Assembly (NCBI GenBank): GCA_009760855.2
Contig: WPIO01000035.1
Span: forward strand, 3,559,001-3,623,000
Direction of reading: 5' to 3'
DNA from: Cristatella mucedo
Taxonomy: Eukaryota > Bryozoa > Phylactolaemata > Cristatellidae
Length of the DNA: 64,000 bases
Shown here one piece after another: positions 1 through 11,375 of this stretch. Every line of letters begins with the position of its first letter. Position 1 is the stretch's first letter. Under the pieces are notes generated by a model that was not told where the DNA came from, made no database searches, and saw only the letters and a list, made by a program, of their open reading frames with translations. The translations under genes and the position numbers were made by a program.

Positions 1-899
1 ATAAAAACTTGCTGTTTGAAATTTGCCGAGGATCTTCGTGATAGGCTTCAAAGCAGCCAGAGCATGAACCACAAAGAAGAATTTCAAAATGCCTTCAAGT
101 ACTAGTAATTGTTTTACGCCTTCATTAACGGAAGGGGAACGTAGCGTAGCTGGCATAATGGAGATATGCCAAACAGGTATGCAGCTGAGGCAGGCGATGC
201 GCTCGCGCGTAGTCATGCGCTGAAAGCTTAAAAGGCATTGAAGGGAAAGCAGTGAAAGCATTTATTGTGGTATTGAAAACTCTACCAGTGACACTGTTAA
301 AAAGGCGAGACATACCAATTTTTCCTGTTTTCTTCTTACTTTATCCTGCATGAGTTTTACGGCTTTCGAACGAGAGACGCTGGGCCGCCAACCATCTTCA
401 GACAAGCTCCGCTTGCAAAGAAATCGCAGGATGCGAGCTAGATTCAGTTACAGACTGGGGGCACAGTTATAAAATGGTTGCGATGACAGACGATAGCGAT
501 GCGATTAGGCTGAGGACATAGGCACTTCAGTGGTTTTATTATGCAGTCTCATTCGGTGCTCAGAGTGTCTCATTATCGTTATTCTGATATCGGCACTGCT
601 ATCGTGCTGCCATCTGCCATTGCTTTCAAATGAGACCTGGCTGGCCTTACCTGCAGCTCTGATCGGTCTTCAGGTAATCACTTCCATTTTGTCTTGGGCA
701 AAAACTAAAGCCGCTTTCCTTGCACTTTCGACAAGCCTCCATCTAGGACGACGTCAGAGGGCGTGGTCATGCATAATGGAAGCAAAGGTAAGAAGATAGG
801 GCCGGCTCAACGCTCGTTTGGTCTTCATGTGGAAAACTCAATGGAGATGTGCTCACTTTCTATGAACTTATGCCTCCACATTGTTCATATTAATATGCC
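1..899. other. No recognisable feature
   Basis: Mixed-composition sequence with short frames only. I see no conserved protein segment, RNA gene or repeat. Confidence 0.6.
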
Positions 900-1345
900 A
901 AGCTGTATTTAGCTAGACTGCAGCATCCGCGTCAGCCTCATCCAGCCCTCAGTTATTCGACGGACCACAATGAGCTATTGTATTCCTTCGCTCAAAGATC
1001 ATTGGCAGCAGCAGTTTTCACCTTGCAGGTCCCAGACTGTGGAACTCGCATCCACGATTCTTACGCTACGACAAGTGCTCTCATGCTGCGACTATGGCAC
1101 ATCCCTTTCAGCTGTCCCTGAGCTGCTACCTTCATGCTACTCACAAAAATAACTATTCTCCTGACCTTGCCGTGCGTTCCACTTTCTCTTGTTGCGTGAT
1201 ATGAAGGATGCTGGCTACAGAATGCATCCGAAAGCCACTTTGGCTGTTAGTGGGCTACACCAAACTCTCCTGCGTAACGCCCGCGTAGTTTTTTTGGCTT
1301 TGATGAGTTACAGAGGGAGATGCATTCAATTACATCGCTTTTACA
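900..1345 (+). repeat. LINE fragment, second type (3' end of reverse-transcriptase ORF plus 3' region)
   Basis: Matches 63320-63785 at low-to-moderate similarity over its length: shared CCACGATTCTTA, TGAGCTxCTACCTxCATGCTACT, ATGAAGxxTGCTGGCTAC and the segment around 1265-1335. The copy is heavily diverged and contains stops. Its colinearity with the copy at the far end of the window exposes a nested insertion there. Confidence 0.7.
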
Positions 1346-2822
1346 AGAGTAACATGCCAACGATGCCCTAGAGATTGCCGATTTAGCAATGCCTCATTCC
1401 ACTTCAATATTTGCGGCTGTTCAGAAAAGTGAGCCGCATACACAAAACCATGCAGAAATGAGGATTGCTCATGGGCCGTTAATAGTAGCACTTCCGTCTA
1501 TTTTACCACAAGCCAAAAGTGGCCATTCAAAAACAAATGCTGCCCAGATATTGGGCCACCTAACCAACGGGTTCTATTGGCAATCATGCAGCAATCACAC
1601 AACTTTCGTCTAGGTTAACATTCGAACTTAATTCGCTCAAAGGAAGTGATTGATTCTTTCGGCGACACGTCCCCGTTAGTACTCCAGTAGTCATCAGCAG
1701 CATTAATTAGCTTACTAGAAGGACCTATTGCTGCAGCTGACATCGCTGGTTTCTCGCACAGGTTCCACATAGCACTGGTTTTGGATGAACTTTGATGGCG
1801 CCGGTCGCTTATGTATCACGTTGAGAGCCGAGCGCCTAATAAGGTTGCTGGAAGACCGTTAAACTTAGCCCCTTCGGTAGGACGCTTCTCTGACGACTGA
1901 CAGCCTGATTGAATTGTGCAGCATAATACCACGTGTAGATTATGTATCAAATAAGAGGCAATGAGAAGCTTACCGATTGGCATTGAAGCTTGCTGCATGC
2001 ATTAGCTATAGCTCAGCGGTCTTTACTTCCAGACATTGAGCAGCTTCCGGCAATCGCTATTATTATTCAGCTCGGTAGCCAGAGATTTTGGCGTGTACGC
2101 CGACCGCTTAGCAAGAGCCCTTTCGGTTAGGGATTATCGTGCAGACCGTGACTGCAAGTCAAAGTCGCTGCTTGCCTTACTCGCAACACAGCCAAATACC
2201 TTTTGCTGACTACCATCAGTTGGAATGTGTAAGAGCTTGGCTTAAAATCCGGCATGCGCACGCCTACGACTGTCTTTGGCCTAGCTCTTTTCTTTAATAA
2301 TTCGTCTGCATCTCGTACCTTGGTCGCTCTGTAACTCGCAAGCCCCTCGGGGACCGGATAAAAGAATTGTGCCGCGGAGGCGAGCTGATAGCATGTGACT
2401 ACTAATGCCTCTAATACGGACGTAGGTCTAGGCATGGGCACCGGCCCGAATGCTGATGCAGACGATGCAGCGATGGTGTGCCAAACAGTAGTGTAGTTAG
2501 GCAGCTAGTGGTAGACTCGGAGAGTTGCTTTCCTCCTTATTTTCCTAGTTTCCTTTTTCGGTGGAAGATCCTAGGCTGCGCTTTCTCAAATACAGCCGCC
2601 TGGCGATTTGACTGGTTACGACCGCTTCCTCCGTCCATTTGTTCGCCTATCGCTAGGTTTCGCCAGAGATGAATGATGTTGCCATTCTAATTTTCCACGA
2701 TAGTGCTACGAAGGTACAGTTCAAATTGGCCCTACCTCCTTAAATTGTAACGTCGTACGCTTGCTAGTTCGCGTAATGAGAATGAATGGAGCACTATGAG
2801 CGAGGCTGCAAGGCTGGTTCAG
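1346..2822. other. No recognisable feature
   Basis: Only short frames. The minus-strand frame 2441-2127 (104 codons) matches no family I know. No RNA gene seen. Confidence 0.5.
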
Positions 2823-2932
2823 GCATACATCCGGTACATCCTGAACCAATCTGAGGCGTGGCCTTGACATCGAAGCAGCATACATCAGGTACTTCCTGCA
2901 CCCGATCTGAGGCGTGGCCTTGACGTCAAAGC
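2823..2932. repeat. Tandem duplication, 2 x 55 bp
   Basis: The unit at 2823-2877 is followed at once by a diverged second unit at 2878-2932. Both share GCATACATC, TCTGAGGCGTGGCCTTGAC and an AAGCA end. Confidence 0.85.
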
Positions 2933-3474
2933 AGCTCAAGAAAAATTGCAATAAAGCTGAGAAACTCTAAATATTCACCGAACAATCAGTACAGTAGGCC
3001 GGCAGGCTGAATAGACGGCACGGTCACTTTAGGTAAAGATTTTCAGCCAACACACATTTAGTTTTGCCATAATTACATCCGAAGTCATTACATTAATTGT
3101 GAGCATGAAGCCTGTCGACCAAGTATAATCAGCTAAGGATGACCTAAACCAACAATACTACGAAAGCCAAGTCACCAGCATTTTCCTTTTTTTGGCATAG
3201 TTTTCAAAGTCGCGTGTAGCTAACTGAATTATACATTTCACTCCACCTGTGCTTTGGAAACAAAACTGCTGATGCTGGTGACTTTTCCAGTCTTCTCTGC
3301 ACGCATTACTTTCACGGTGTGCTAAATCAAAGTGAAGCTAGGTTACTTTAACCACCTGAATTTTTTAGTAGCCCCTGAGCCAAGGCAACCGGCATCCAAC
3401 CTTAGGTTACAGCAGAGGATTTCCAGCCGAAGTATTTCGGCTCAAAATCTTGATTGAGAAGCAGAGCCAGTTGA
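2933..3474. other. No recognisable feature
   Basis: AT-rich sequence with nothing I can assign. Confidence 0.5.
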
Positions 3475-3640
3475 TGAGCCGTGATGGCACACTGTGGAGG
3501 CTGCTGCTTTCCACGACCTCGGTCCCGAGTTCGGAGGCTCGAATCCTGCAATCCTTTATTGCCACTGCAAGCTGTGGCGATGGCCTTCAAGGTTCTTTTG
3601 CCATTATACAAAAAAGAGGCTGTTAAATCGGCTAGCATCT
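3475..3640 (+). repeat. SINE-B copy (tRNA-derived)
   Basis: Begins TGAGCCGTGATGGCAC, contains CACGACCTCGGTCCCGAG and the B-box-like GCTCGAATCC. The body follows with CCTTTATTGCCACTGCAAGC, ending AAAGAGGCTGTTAAATCGGC. Confidence 0.85.
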
Positions 3641-3879
3641 GACCTCGGGACAATGGACGCCTGTTCAGGAGCTGCTGTTCAGGAGCTGCTGCTGCAGCAG
3701 CTGCTTGCCATGTTAGGCGCGGGCCTCCACTTGCGGGCTTTTCTCTATGCACGCTCCTAGTAGCCTGGACAGTCGGACGAAAGCAGGCAGTCTAGCGCGC
3801 TCGAGAAGATGGCTTTACAGAATCAATTAATCACAGAATTTGTTTTAATTAATTGCATTAATTTATTACAGAATCCATT

Positions 3880-4870
3880 ATCCATTCCAGCCCGGGAGCG
3901 GCACGCTTGTCCGAAGAATGTGGACACCGGACAAAGTGAAGCGCCGCAGGATCTGCCGGCGGCCGTGTACGAGCGCCTTGCAATCTTAGGCGGCTTCCAC
4001 GCCTTGTGGCAAGTTGCGAAAGATCCATGCGAAGGAGCCGCTTCGAGACGAGCGGGTCGCTAGCGACGCCGCCTCATTGGTCGCTACCAACTGCACTCCT
4101 GCTCGAGCGTGTAACAGGCTGGGTGGTTGCTCGCATGCCCAACGTCCATCTCATGAGCAGGTAAGCGGGGTCAAGTGAAGAGCAACAGTCTAATCCTAAT
4201 AGAACGGGGTGCTCCGGCTTACTCCCTCGCTGGCCGGTGCTCGGCAGAGCGCGAGCCCTAACAGCTGCTGCTGGCTACGGATGTGCAGCTGCGGCTCCTT
4301 GAAAAGCGCCACGACGTCTCTGGATGAGTTGAAACTGGCTGCAACATTCTATGAGACTGCACTTGACGGAAAAGTGTCGTTTCACTATCGCGGCCTACAG
4401 CGCTTCGTTCGCGGTTGCTGTCGCGTCGCGAAGCGGCATTGCGTCAAATAGCTATACTTGTCCGGTTGGTCGGCAGCGCCGACTTCGGACTGGTTGCAGC
4501 CCGAACGCGGTGCCAAAAATGCCGATGCCGCTGCGCTGGCTCGGTGCCGCAGGCGGCCGCCAGCGATCCGATCAGATTACGAATTGCATTTCTGTTTTCA
4601 CGCGTCGACTCCTCAACCGAATGAATCTTCGTAGGTGTGCGATTGCCTTCTATGCCCACATTAGGAATTCGGCGAGCCATATATTCGGTCTGATTCCCGT
4701 TATGGACGCGTTTTTGTACTTTCTGAGGAGTGAGGTTCTGGGCAGCATCAAAGGCTGCAGCAACGATTGCTAGTTGCTGCTGACGTGCGACCGACAGCCG
4801 CCGCAGCTGCAGCCACTGTACGCCGAAGCTCGTGCCACTGGTTTTACCAGAAGGAAGCGCCAAACTTGCC
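3880..4870. other. Second GC-rich block, unidentified
   Basis: GC and CpG rise sharply after an AT-rich stretch that ends in a plus-strand acceptor-like TCCATTCCAG at 3881-3890. A strong donor-like GAGCAG|GTAAGC follows at about 4161. No frame is open across 3891-4161, so a coding exon is unlikely; an untranslated exon or promoter is possible. The 161-codon minus-strand frame at 4929-4444 matches nothing I recognise and is within the length expected by chance in this amount of sequence. Confidence 0.3.
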
Positions 4871-4889
4871 CATAATCTCTTTTTGAGGA

Positions 4890-5039
4890 GTGTGACTAAG
4901 AGTGGTACGCCAAGCACGCACACTACCACGAGGAAACTAATGCCCTAGTAAAACGACACCGAATGTAGATGTGCCTATATACACTGATTTGTTGAATTAT
5001 ATTGCGTTCGTGTGCACACGAGTGTTTGTGCGTGTGTGT

Positions 5040-5093
<54 letters not shown>

Positions 5094-5188
5094 GTACATT
5101 TGTGCGTGAGCGCTCGTGTGTGTTTTAACCTATATGCGTATATATTGCGTTGCTGGACGAAGCATATCATCCAGCTAGTATACTGCAG
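4890..5188. repeat. Diverged segmental duplication, copy 1
   Basis: Homologous to 5454-5640. Shared stretches include TGACTAAxGAGTGGT, CCACGAGGAAAC, GTAGATGTGC, TATATATTGCGTTGC and CATCCAGC. Copy 1 contains a (GT)n expansion at 5029-5091 that copy 2 lacks. Confidence 0.85.
5029..5091. repeat. (GT)n microsatellite
   Basis: Near-pure GT repeat with one TAT interruption, inside duplication copy 1. Confidence 0.95.
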
Positions 5189-5196
5189 AAGCCTAA

Positions 5197-5302
5197 ATTG
5201 AGAGAGAGAGGGAGAGAGAGAGAGGGAGAAAGAGGAGAGAGAGTAAGAGAGAGAGAGAGAAATGGAGGGAGAGAGAGAGAGGGAGAGGGAGACGGAGAGA
5301 CG

Positions 5303-5333
<31 letters not shown>

Positions 5334-5366
5334 TAAGTGAGTGCGTGTGTGAGTGAGTGTGTGTGT

Positions 5367-5453
<87 letters not shown>
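5197..5453. repeat. Compound microsatellite: GA tract then GT tract
   Basis: GA-rich 5197-5333 with GGGA interruptions, a short transition, then (GT)n from 5357 to 5453. It separates the two copies of the local duplication. Confidence 0.95.
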
Positions 5454-5455
<2 letters not shown>

Positions 5456-5640
5456 ACTAAAGAGTGGTCGTCAAGCACATCCACCACCACGAGGAAACCA
5501 GCGCTCGAATCATACGCCGTAGTAGATGTGCATATATAAACTGATTTATTGACTTCAATTGCGTGAGTGCGTGTGTAAGCATACATGCGTATATATTGCG
5601 TTGCGGGGCGGGGCATGTCATCCAGCGAATGCAGAAGCTG
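5454..5640. repeat. Diverged segmental duplication, copy 2
   Basis: Second copy of the unit at 4890-5188, in the same orientation, about 560 bp downstream. Confidence 0.85.
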
Positions 5641-5744
5641 GCCGTCGCGCTGGGCGCTGCTACAGCTGCCAACGCATCTCAACGTCGCACAACGGGGCGC
5701 GACCACCGGCAGTCGCCCTTTAGCGGAGCTGTACTGAAGCTCGG

Positions 5745-5925
5745 TCCAGACTCTCTCTCCCTCTCCGTCTCAACCTCACTTCCTCTCACACTTTATCTTT
5801 CATTTTCTTACTCTTTCTGTCCCCCTCTCTCTCAGTCCCTCTTACTCCCCGTGTCCTTCTCTCACTCTCTCTCTCTCACTCTCTCTCTCTCCCTCCCTCC
5901 TTCGCTCACTCTCTCTTTCTGCCCG
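5745..5925. repeat. CT-rich polypyrimidine tract
   Basis: Imperfect (CT)n with CCCT interruptions, directly next to the CpG-dense block. Confidence 0.85.
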
Positions 5926-5939
5926 CGGCCACTGCCGCT

Positions 5940-7800
5940 ATTATCCTAAGGGTCGTCGCATCGCGGTGCTCTACGTGGAGCTGCGACGAGCGTTTCTCGC
6001 GGCGCTCGCTCGGCTGCGCATCGCAGTCGGGCCGACTCGCAGTCGCAGGCGCCTCCTCCGCGAAAGGAGATCGCGGCGCCTGCACTCTGGCGCGTCTCGG
6101 CCGTCGCCACAGTCATTGTCCGCGGCCGCCGCGCTCGTGCGAGCCACCGCGCTCGAGTCCGCCGGCTCCCACGAGCGCCGACGCACGGGCGGGCGGGCGG
6201 GCAAGGCGGCCCGTCCGTCCGCGCGGCATGGCGTCGGATATATGCTCGACGGCGGCGGCCACAGACGCCGGCCGTCCGACGGGGCGGCACCCAGCTGTCG
6301 AGAGCCATCGCTCTCGGTCGTGGGCGCGGCCGACGAGCCGCTCGCCCGCCGGCCCGAGTCCGATGGCGGCGCCGCCAGAGGCCGCCGCCGCAGCCCAAGT
6401 TGATCATCGAGGCTTCCGCGAGCAGCGCCGCAAAGAGCACCGACGGAACTGCTCGCGGCAGGCGCCGATCGTGGCCGGCCGGCGCAGATCGCCGCCGCCG
6501 TCGGCGGCGACTAGGGCCGGCGGGATGCCGACTGACAGCCGGCTGACCGGCGATTCCGGCAGGTGCCTCTTCGGCCTGAACAGCTGTTGGAACAGAGCCC
6601 TCGACTGACAGTCGGCGTTCGCTCGGCGGCAGACGTCGACGCATGGCCGTGCCTTCGCTTTCTTCTGCTGCGGGCGCGAATAGGAGGGAGCACGCGATGC
6701 GGCGACGACCGATTGTGAAGCGACGCCTCTGAGCGGCAGCGCGCAGCGGCAAACGAGAGGCCGGCTCCTACAGACGGCGGCTGCAGACGCTCGAGCACTG
6801 GCGACCTTCTGCTGCTGATGCCTCTGGCTGCTGCTGCGACGCGCTTGCGTTCGCAGATGCTCGGCGGTTGGCCTGCTGCTGCTGCTGCTGCGATCCTAGT
6901 GCGCCGGGAAGGGCTGCTGCTACGGCGCGCGCTCGCTCGCGTTCACGCGGAAGAGCGATGCAGGCGGCGGCGGCGGCGGCGGCGGCTGCGGCGCTTCACT
7001 CACCGACTCGCTCGGCGCGAAGCCGGCCGAGAGCGCACACATGCAGACAACGAAGACGACGACGACGAGCGCGAGCTGACGCAGGAACCGCATGCTGGAT
7101 GCGGCGGCAGGGGACTCGGCGTGTTTCGGCGGCGGCCGGCGGTGCAATCGCGCGGGCCGCGGCGTGTAGCGAATGAGCCGCAACCGCCGCCGCGACTCGC
7201 TGTCACCGGCGCGATGTTTGATTGATTGGCGGGCTCTCGCTCCGGAATGTTAGCGCGCGACCTGCGACTGGATTAGTGGGCGGCTGCTGGGCCAACCTGA
7301 GGCGAGCGCTCGCGCACCAGCGGCGTGGGCCCGTCGGCCCCCCAACTGTCGGACCGACCGTTGCCGACTTATCGGACGCGACCCGCCCTAATGCAGCATG
7401 ATGCCTCGTCCTCGAACAGGCCCGAGAGCGGAGCGGCGGGTGCTTCCGGGAGCATCCAAGAAGAAACGAAGATGGGTGGAGAACTTAGAACGTCGAGACT
7501 CTGCAAAGAAAAGGACCGAAGCGGAAGGATGACTGAGAAGAAACCGATCGTGTAGGCGTGCCTTGCCCACTAGCTCTCAATTGCACCTCACGTCGGCTCC
7601 ATAACGGCGGCTCAGCGAGTTCAGCTCCGATACTCCCGGATGTTATAGAAATGAAGGCCGATCGCGAGAGTCGAGGAATTGAGCGCAGCGGTCTCTCGCC
7701 GCTTCGCGCTTCGACTTTCGCGGCTTCACTCCGTCGCGTATTTTCGGATATATTCAGGGAAAGAGAGATAGCGAAAAAGACAAAGCGCGCGCTCGGTTGT
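5940..7800. promoter_or_regulatory. CpG-dense GC-rich block
   Basis: CpG dinucleotides and GC content are far higher here than in the AT-rich surroundings, with many CGGC, GCCG and CGCG runs and short CTG/CGG triplet runs (6875-6894, 6963-6988). Long open frames occur on both strands, including one of 268 codons on the minus strand at 6752-5946, but they are Arg/Ala/Pro-rich and look like by-products of GC content. Best read as a CpG-island promoter with the candidate exon at 7093-7004. Confidence 0.6.
7004..7093 (-). CDS. Candidate first coding exon of an unidentified secreted or type II membrane protein
   Basis: An ATG at 7093 opens 30 codons with a hydrophobic run LALVVVVFVVCMCALSAGF (residues 7-25), a signal peptide or signal anchor. 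Exactly after codon 30 comes GAGTCG|GTGAGTG, a near-perfect donor on the minus strand. Upstream on that strand lie an inverted CCAAT box (ATTGG on plus, 7225-7229) and a GC box (GGGCGG, 7278-7283), in a CpG-dense block. The layout is that of a CpG-island promoter with a short first exon. The frame stays open into a poly-Pro stretch if the donor is ignored. I do not recognise the protein. Downstream exons would lie below 7004 or beyond the left edge. Moderate confidence. Confidence 0.4.
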
Positions 7801-8837
7801 CCGAATCAATTGTACACATAAAAGCATTTAATCAAAAGATTATCACCGCATTAAAAATATCAATTACGACTAATGTACGTTTGGACTTTGGACGTATGTA
7901 TTCGAGTACCCCAGCAAGTTACCTTCAACGCTAGGTGCAGCGGCTAGACCATTCCTAGTGTGTGGGCAAGAAGTTTTTCCAAAAAATATTGTGCGGTGAA
8001 ACGAAGCCAATCAAAAGGTGCTGTTCACTGATTCACTATCCTAGTGTAATTAAATGTGCAATATTAACGATGCGATCATTTTAACGTCTGGTATGTCTCT
8101 TTTCTCTTATTTTATCTTGTATATCGGGTTATGCTAGTGTAGTGGTGACTAAAGAGGTTTTATTTCATGTCCGCAGGGTTCTGATAATGTTACAAACCGT
8201 ATGTGGAGGGTCGCGAACAGGTTTTTTAAGCTCTTACTAAGGACATATTTTATTTATAAATATAGAATCCTGCTTCACGTAAATTCACTTGGTGCCCTAG
8301 AGTCTGGAACTGATTAACCACGATAAACGAGGGACGACTGTGTGTGCACGGATTGGCTGGGTCGTCTTCGCGATTAGACGACCTCTATTCCAATTGCTCG
8401 AACTAACGAGCTGCCTGCGAGATCGAGCACGTAACTTGCGTGCGCCGCAGCTGCCAAAAATGAGCGCAGCGTAATAGCCGATAATTAGCCAACGGGAACA
8501 GCTGGAGTGGAGAGAACAGGTAGTAGCAACGGCACAGTTCTCAGCACGACGGGACAGTTCTCAGCACGCTTCCCTGTGTGAAATGCTAGCTGATTGTCAT
8601 CTTAGCGATGCCAGGTGAGGGGAGAAGAGAGACTACGAACGCTGTGGGCTTCCACCCTACTCAGCGTCATGTCAGCGAACGTAGGCTATTTACTACAAAC
8701 TTTAATCAGAATTATGATATCCTAGCTTAGTATGGTATATATAATTGTATGCAGTAGTTTTCACACTTCCGGTGCTCAAATTGCTAACTGCTGCGAATGA
8801 GTCTCTCCGTTGTCGCAGGGCTATAGCTTTGTTAGGA
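7801..8837. other. No gene; one short tandem duplication
   Basis: AT-rich then mixed sequence with no recognised feature, except two 20-bp units sharing ACAGTTCTCAGCACG at about 8529-8568. Confidence 0.5.
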
Positions 8838-9049
8838 ACGTGTTCCTGCTTGCAGACACTGTAAATGCTACCACTGACCATGTTTTACATGCGATACTGT
8901 GCGTGTCACCACTAACGATGCTGTCCATGTTGACATTTGCGTGCAACGACTATTTTATCATGCTTTCTATAGATTATATGCAAGTGCCTAGAAAGAGAAT
9001 AAGTTCTCAGATGGCGCTGTACAAATGTATTATTATTATTGTTATTAAA
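8838..9049 (+). repeat. LINE 3' tail (CR1/L2 group)
   Basis: Colinear with the tails at 32530-32749 and 37570-37795: GACACTGTxxATGCT, TGTCACCACTAAC, then GTGCCTAGAAAGAGAATAAG and TTCTCAGATGGCGCT, ending in (ATT)n. Confidence 0.85.
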
Positions 9050-11159
9050 GTCTTCCAAAAGCTGGCGTGTACTTACCGCATGGTCTTAAAATCTGCTTTC
9101 TTATTCTTGTCAGATTGTATGTGGTCTTTTGACCAAAGCCTAAAATTCAGGAGTCGGTTTTACTAGATTTCTGAATTCTTTCTATTATGTTTTTGGAATA
9201 TTGTTTCTTACTTATACCGTTGACATCTGTTGTCGCATCTCATCATGTCTTGTCCATGGCTGTGCACGCACAACATCAGACGTTTTCAAAGCTCTATAGC
9301 TTGTGAAGAAGTACTTGGGCTAATCTTAAAAGCGCTCTTCTCTGAAGTAAAACGACAAGCAAAACTGTTTCAAGCAAAATAGAAGAAAGATGCTGCAGAC
9401 ATTATTCTTTCAAAATACTTGACCTAGTTGAAAGCTAGGAAAGGCTTTAAAAGGAGAGGCTATCGGAGTGTTTTTACTTCATTGTGGGCAAGCCTGATAG
9501 TTCGTGATATGATTCTTGTACTGTGCTAGCGTGCTGCTAGAATCTAGATAGCTGACGAGTTTTAACCGGCCGTAAAGGCGTAGATGCTGAAGCAGATGCG
9601 AATATGGGGGCCGTGGCGAAGGAGTGGCGTAATGGAGGAAGGGTGCACCAGAGGAGGCGGCGTTGGTATAGCTGAAGAAATGACGTAGAAGAAAGGGTGA
9701 GCACGACAAAGGAAGTGGAGGCAAACAAGGTGCTCTTGTAAATGAAGGCGTGCAGTGAACAGGGATAAGGGTAGGGGTTTGTCGGCAAAATTGGTTTTGC
9801 CAACATCTGGAAGCAGGTATACCTTCAGAAGTTTACTTCTAGAAAAGTGAATCCGTCTTAGCGGCACACGACTGTAGCGATCGTTATGTGAAAGTGTCAA
9901 ACCTAGCCTTTAGCAGTGCCGCCGCTTAACTGAGGTCGGATGCTGGTATTGGGCTGGATGACCCCCGACCTTTTTTTTTAGCGAATCAGAGCAGTGTTCC
10001 GGTTGCTAGGTGCCAGCCGAGAGGCTGCCTTCTGGGGGCATGGCGTTCCTGAGTCGCAGAAGTGAGACAGTTCCTGGAGAGTTAATGACTAAACTTGAGT
10101 TCTTAATACAGCTTTATCGAGTACTGTTTAATACCAGCATTCTCAGAAGTCGCTTGTTATTCAGCAAGACGCCCACACTTAGCACATAACAAACCCTTCA
10201 GCTATAGCAATGAAAACCAGGATAAACCGCCAAACCTCGATATCTAACCTTAAGCTTTAAACAAAGTTGCTTCTTAAAGAACCCAATAAAATCCAGTACC
10301 GGAGAGCTTGTTAATGTGTGCAGGACACCGAATCCGATTTTCGCTATTTCTAGTTGGAGTGGATTCGGAGAGAGGTTCGGAAACAAGACTTTTGGTAAAC
10401 AGTTTCGACACTTCGAAAGATTATCTTTAGTAAATTAGTGACTTTTGTGTTTCGCCTTGGATATTTTCTATGATAAATCCTCATGTGCACAGTTATTCAT
10501 ACAAGCATATTGTCTCTAAAATTGTAAGGCTTGCAACAAGAAATTCCAAGAGACTTTAACTAAATTGGTATTAATTTGCAAATACTAATTTTCGAATTGA
10601 CCCTTAATATATTGTAGAGCAAACGTCATGGACGTCAGCTGATGCACTCTTCTTTAGCACACATATCTGGCTGCTATTCGTAGCTAGCACACTATGAACC
10701 AAACAAAATGCAGCCGCCGGGCAGACATTACGTCATCAACTTGTTTATGGAGCTGACACTTAACGGCCGGACTTAAGGAAGCTGTCCCAAGCCTCTTGGG
10801 GCGATTAGGAAGATTAGCTGTGAGGAAAGCATTTTTATCATTCACCAGCCAGCTGCAACTGCAAGTTCACTAAGATCGTGCATTTGCTGGTATAGCGACC
10901 GTAAAGGAAGCATAAACTTCTTGAGGCCGATTAAGTGGCCTTCATGGTAACCAGCATGTAGTGGGTGGTGATAGTCGGGGCAACGGTAGATTTGTCGCCA
11001 ACCTCACTAAAGGCTAGTGTCCTACTTTTGGATCCTCGCTGCGAAACAGTGAGTGGACTGCTACCAGAACGAGTGTTCAACAGCTAGAGTTCGTAGATAT
11101 GATTGCCAAGCCGATGGTGGGCGAACGCATAATTCACGAAGATTCTCACTTACCCGACG
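9050..11159. other. No recognisable feature
   Basis: About 2.1 kb with overlapping minus-strand frames at 9900-9479 in a purine-rich stretch; none resembles a known protein. No RNA gene seen. Confidence 0.5.
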
Positions 11160-11375
11160 AATAACTCACCTAGTATTATTTGTCGTTAGTATTGACCACT
11201 CCAGTTTGCAGTGGGCAGTAAAGGATTGCCTGCTGCAGTACTCGAACCGATACCTCGGGTGGTGAAATGCTAACACCTCCCCTCTAGGCTAAGTCCCAGG
11301 GGTGTTAAATGATTGCCTTCTGTAGGGCTCAGACCCATGACATAAGTCATGAAGTGAAAGCACCTTACCCCTGGA
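11160..11375 (-). repeat. tRNA-derived SINE (variant of SINE-B)
   Basis: On the minus strand: GACTTAGCCTAGAGG (A-box-like), then GGTTCGAGTAC (B-box-like), then AATCCTTTACTGCCCACTGC, the SINE-B body. A second partial head, GTAAGGTGC with GGTTAG-type sequence, lies at about 11330-11375. Related to the pair at 59640-59940. Confidence 0.65.

Noticed and set aside
4444-4929. 161-codon minus-strand frame starting with a hydrophobic segment
   Set aside because: No recognised motif, one end lies in the local duplication, no convincing donor, and length is within chance for this amount of sequence.
5946-6752. 268-codon minus-strand open frame
   Set aside because: Extremely Arg/Ala/Pro-rich, overlaps other long frames on both strands, and lies in a CpG-dense block where stop codons are rare. 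No domain recognised.
9479-9900. Overlapping minus-strand frames up to 112 codons
   Set aside because: Three overlapping frames in purine-biased sequence with no conserved motif.
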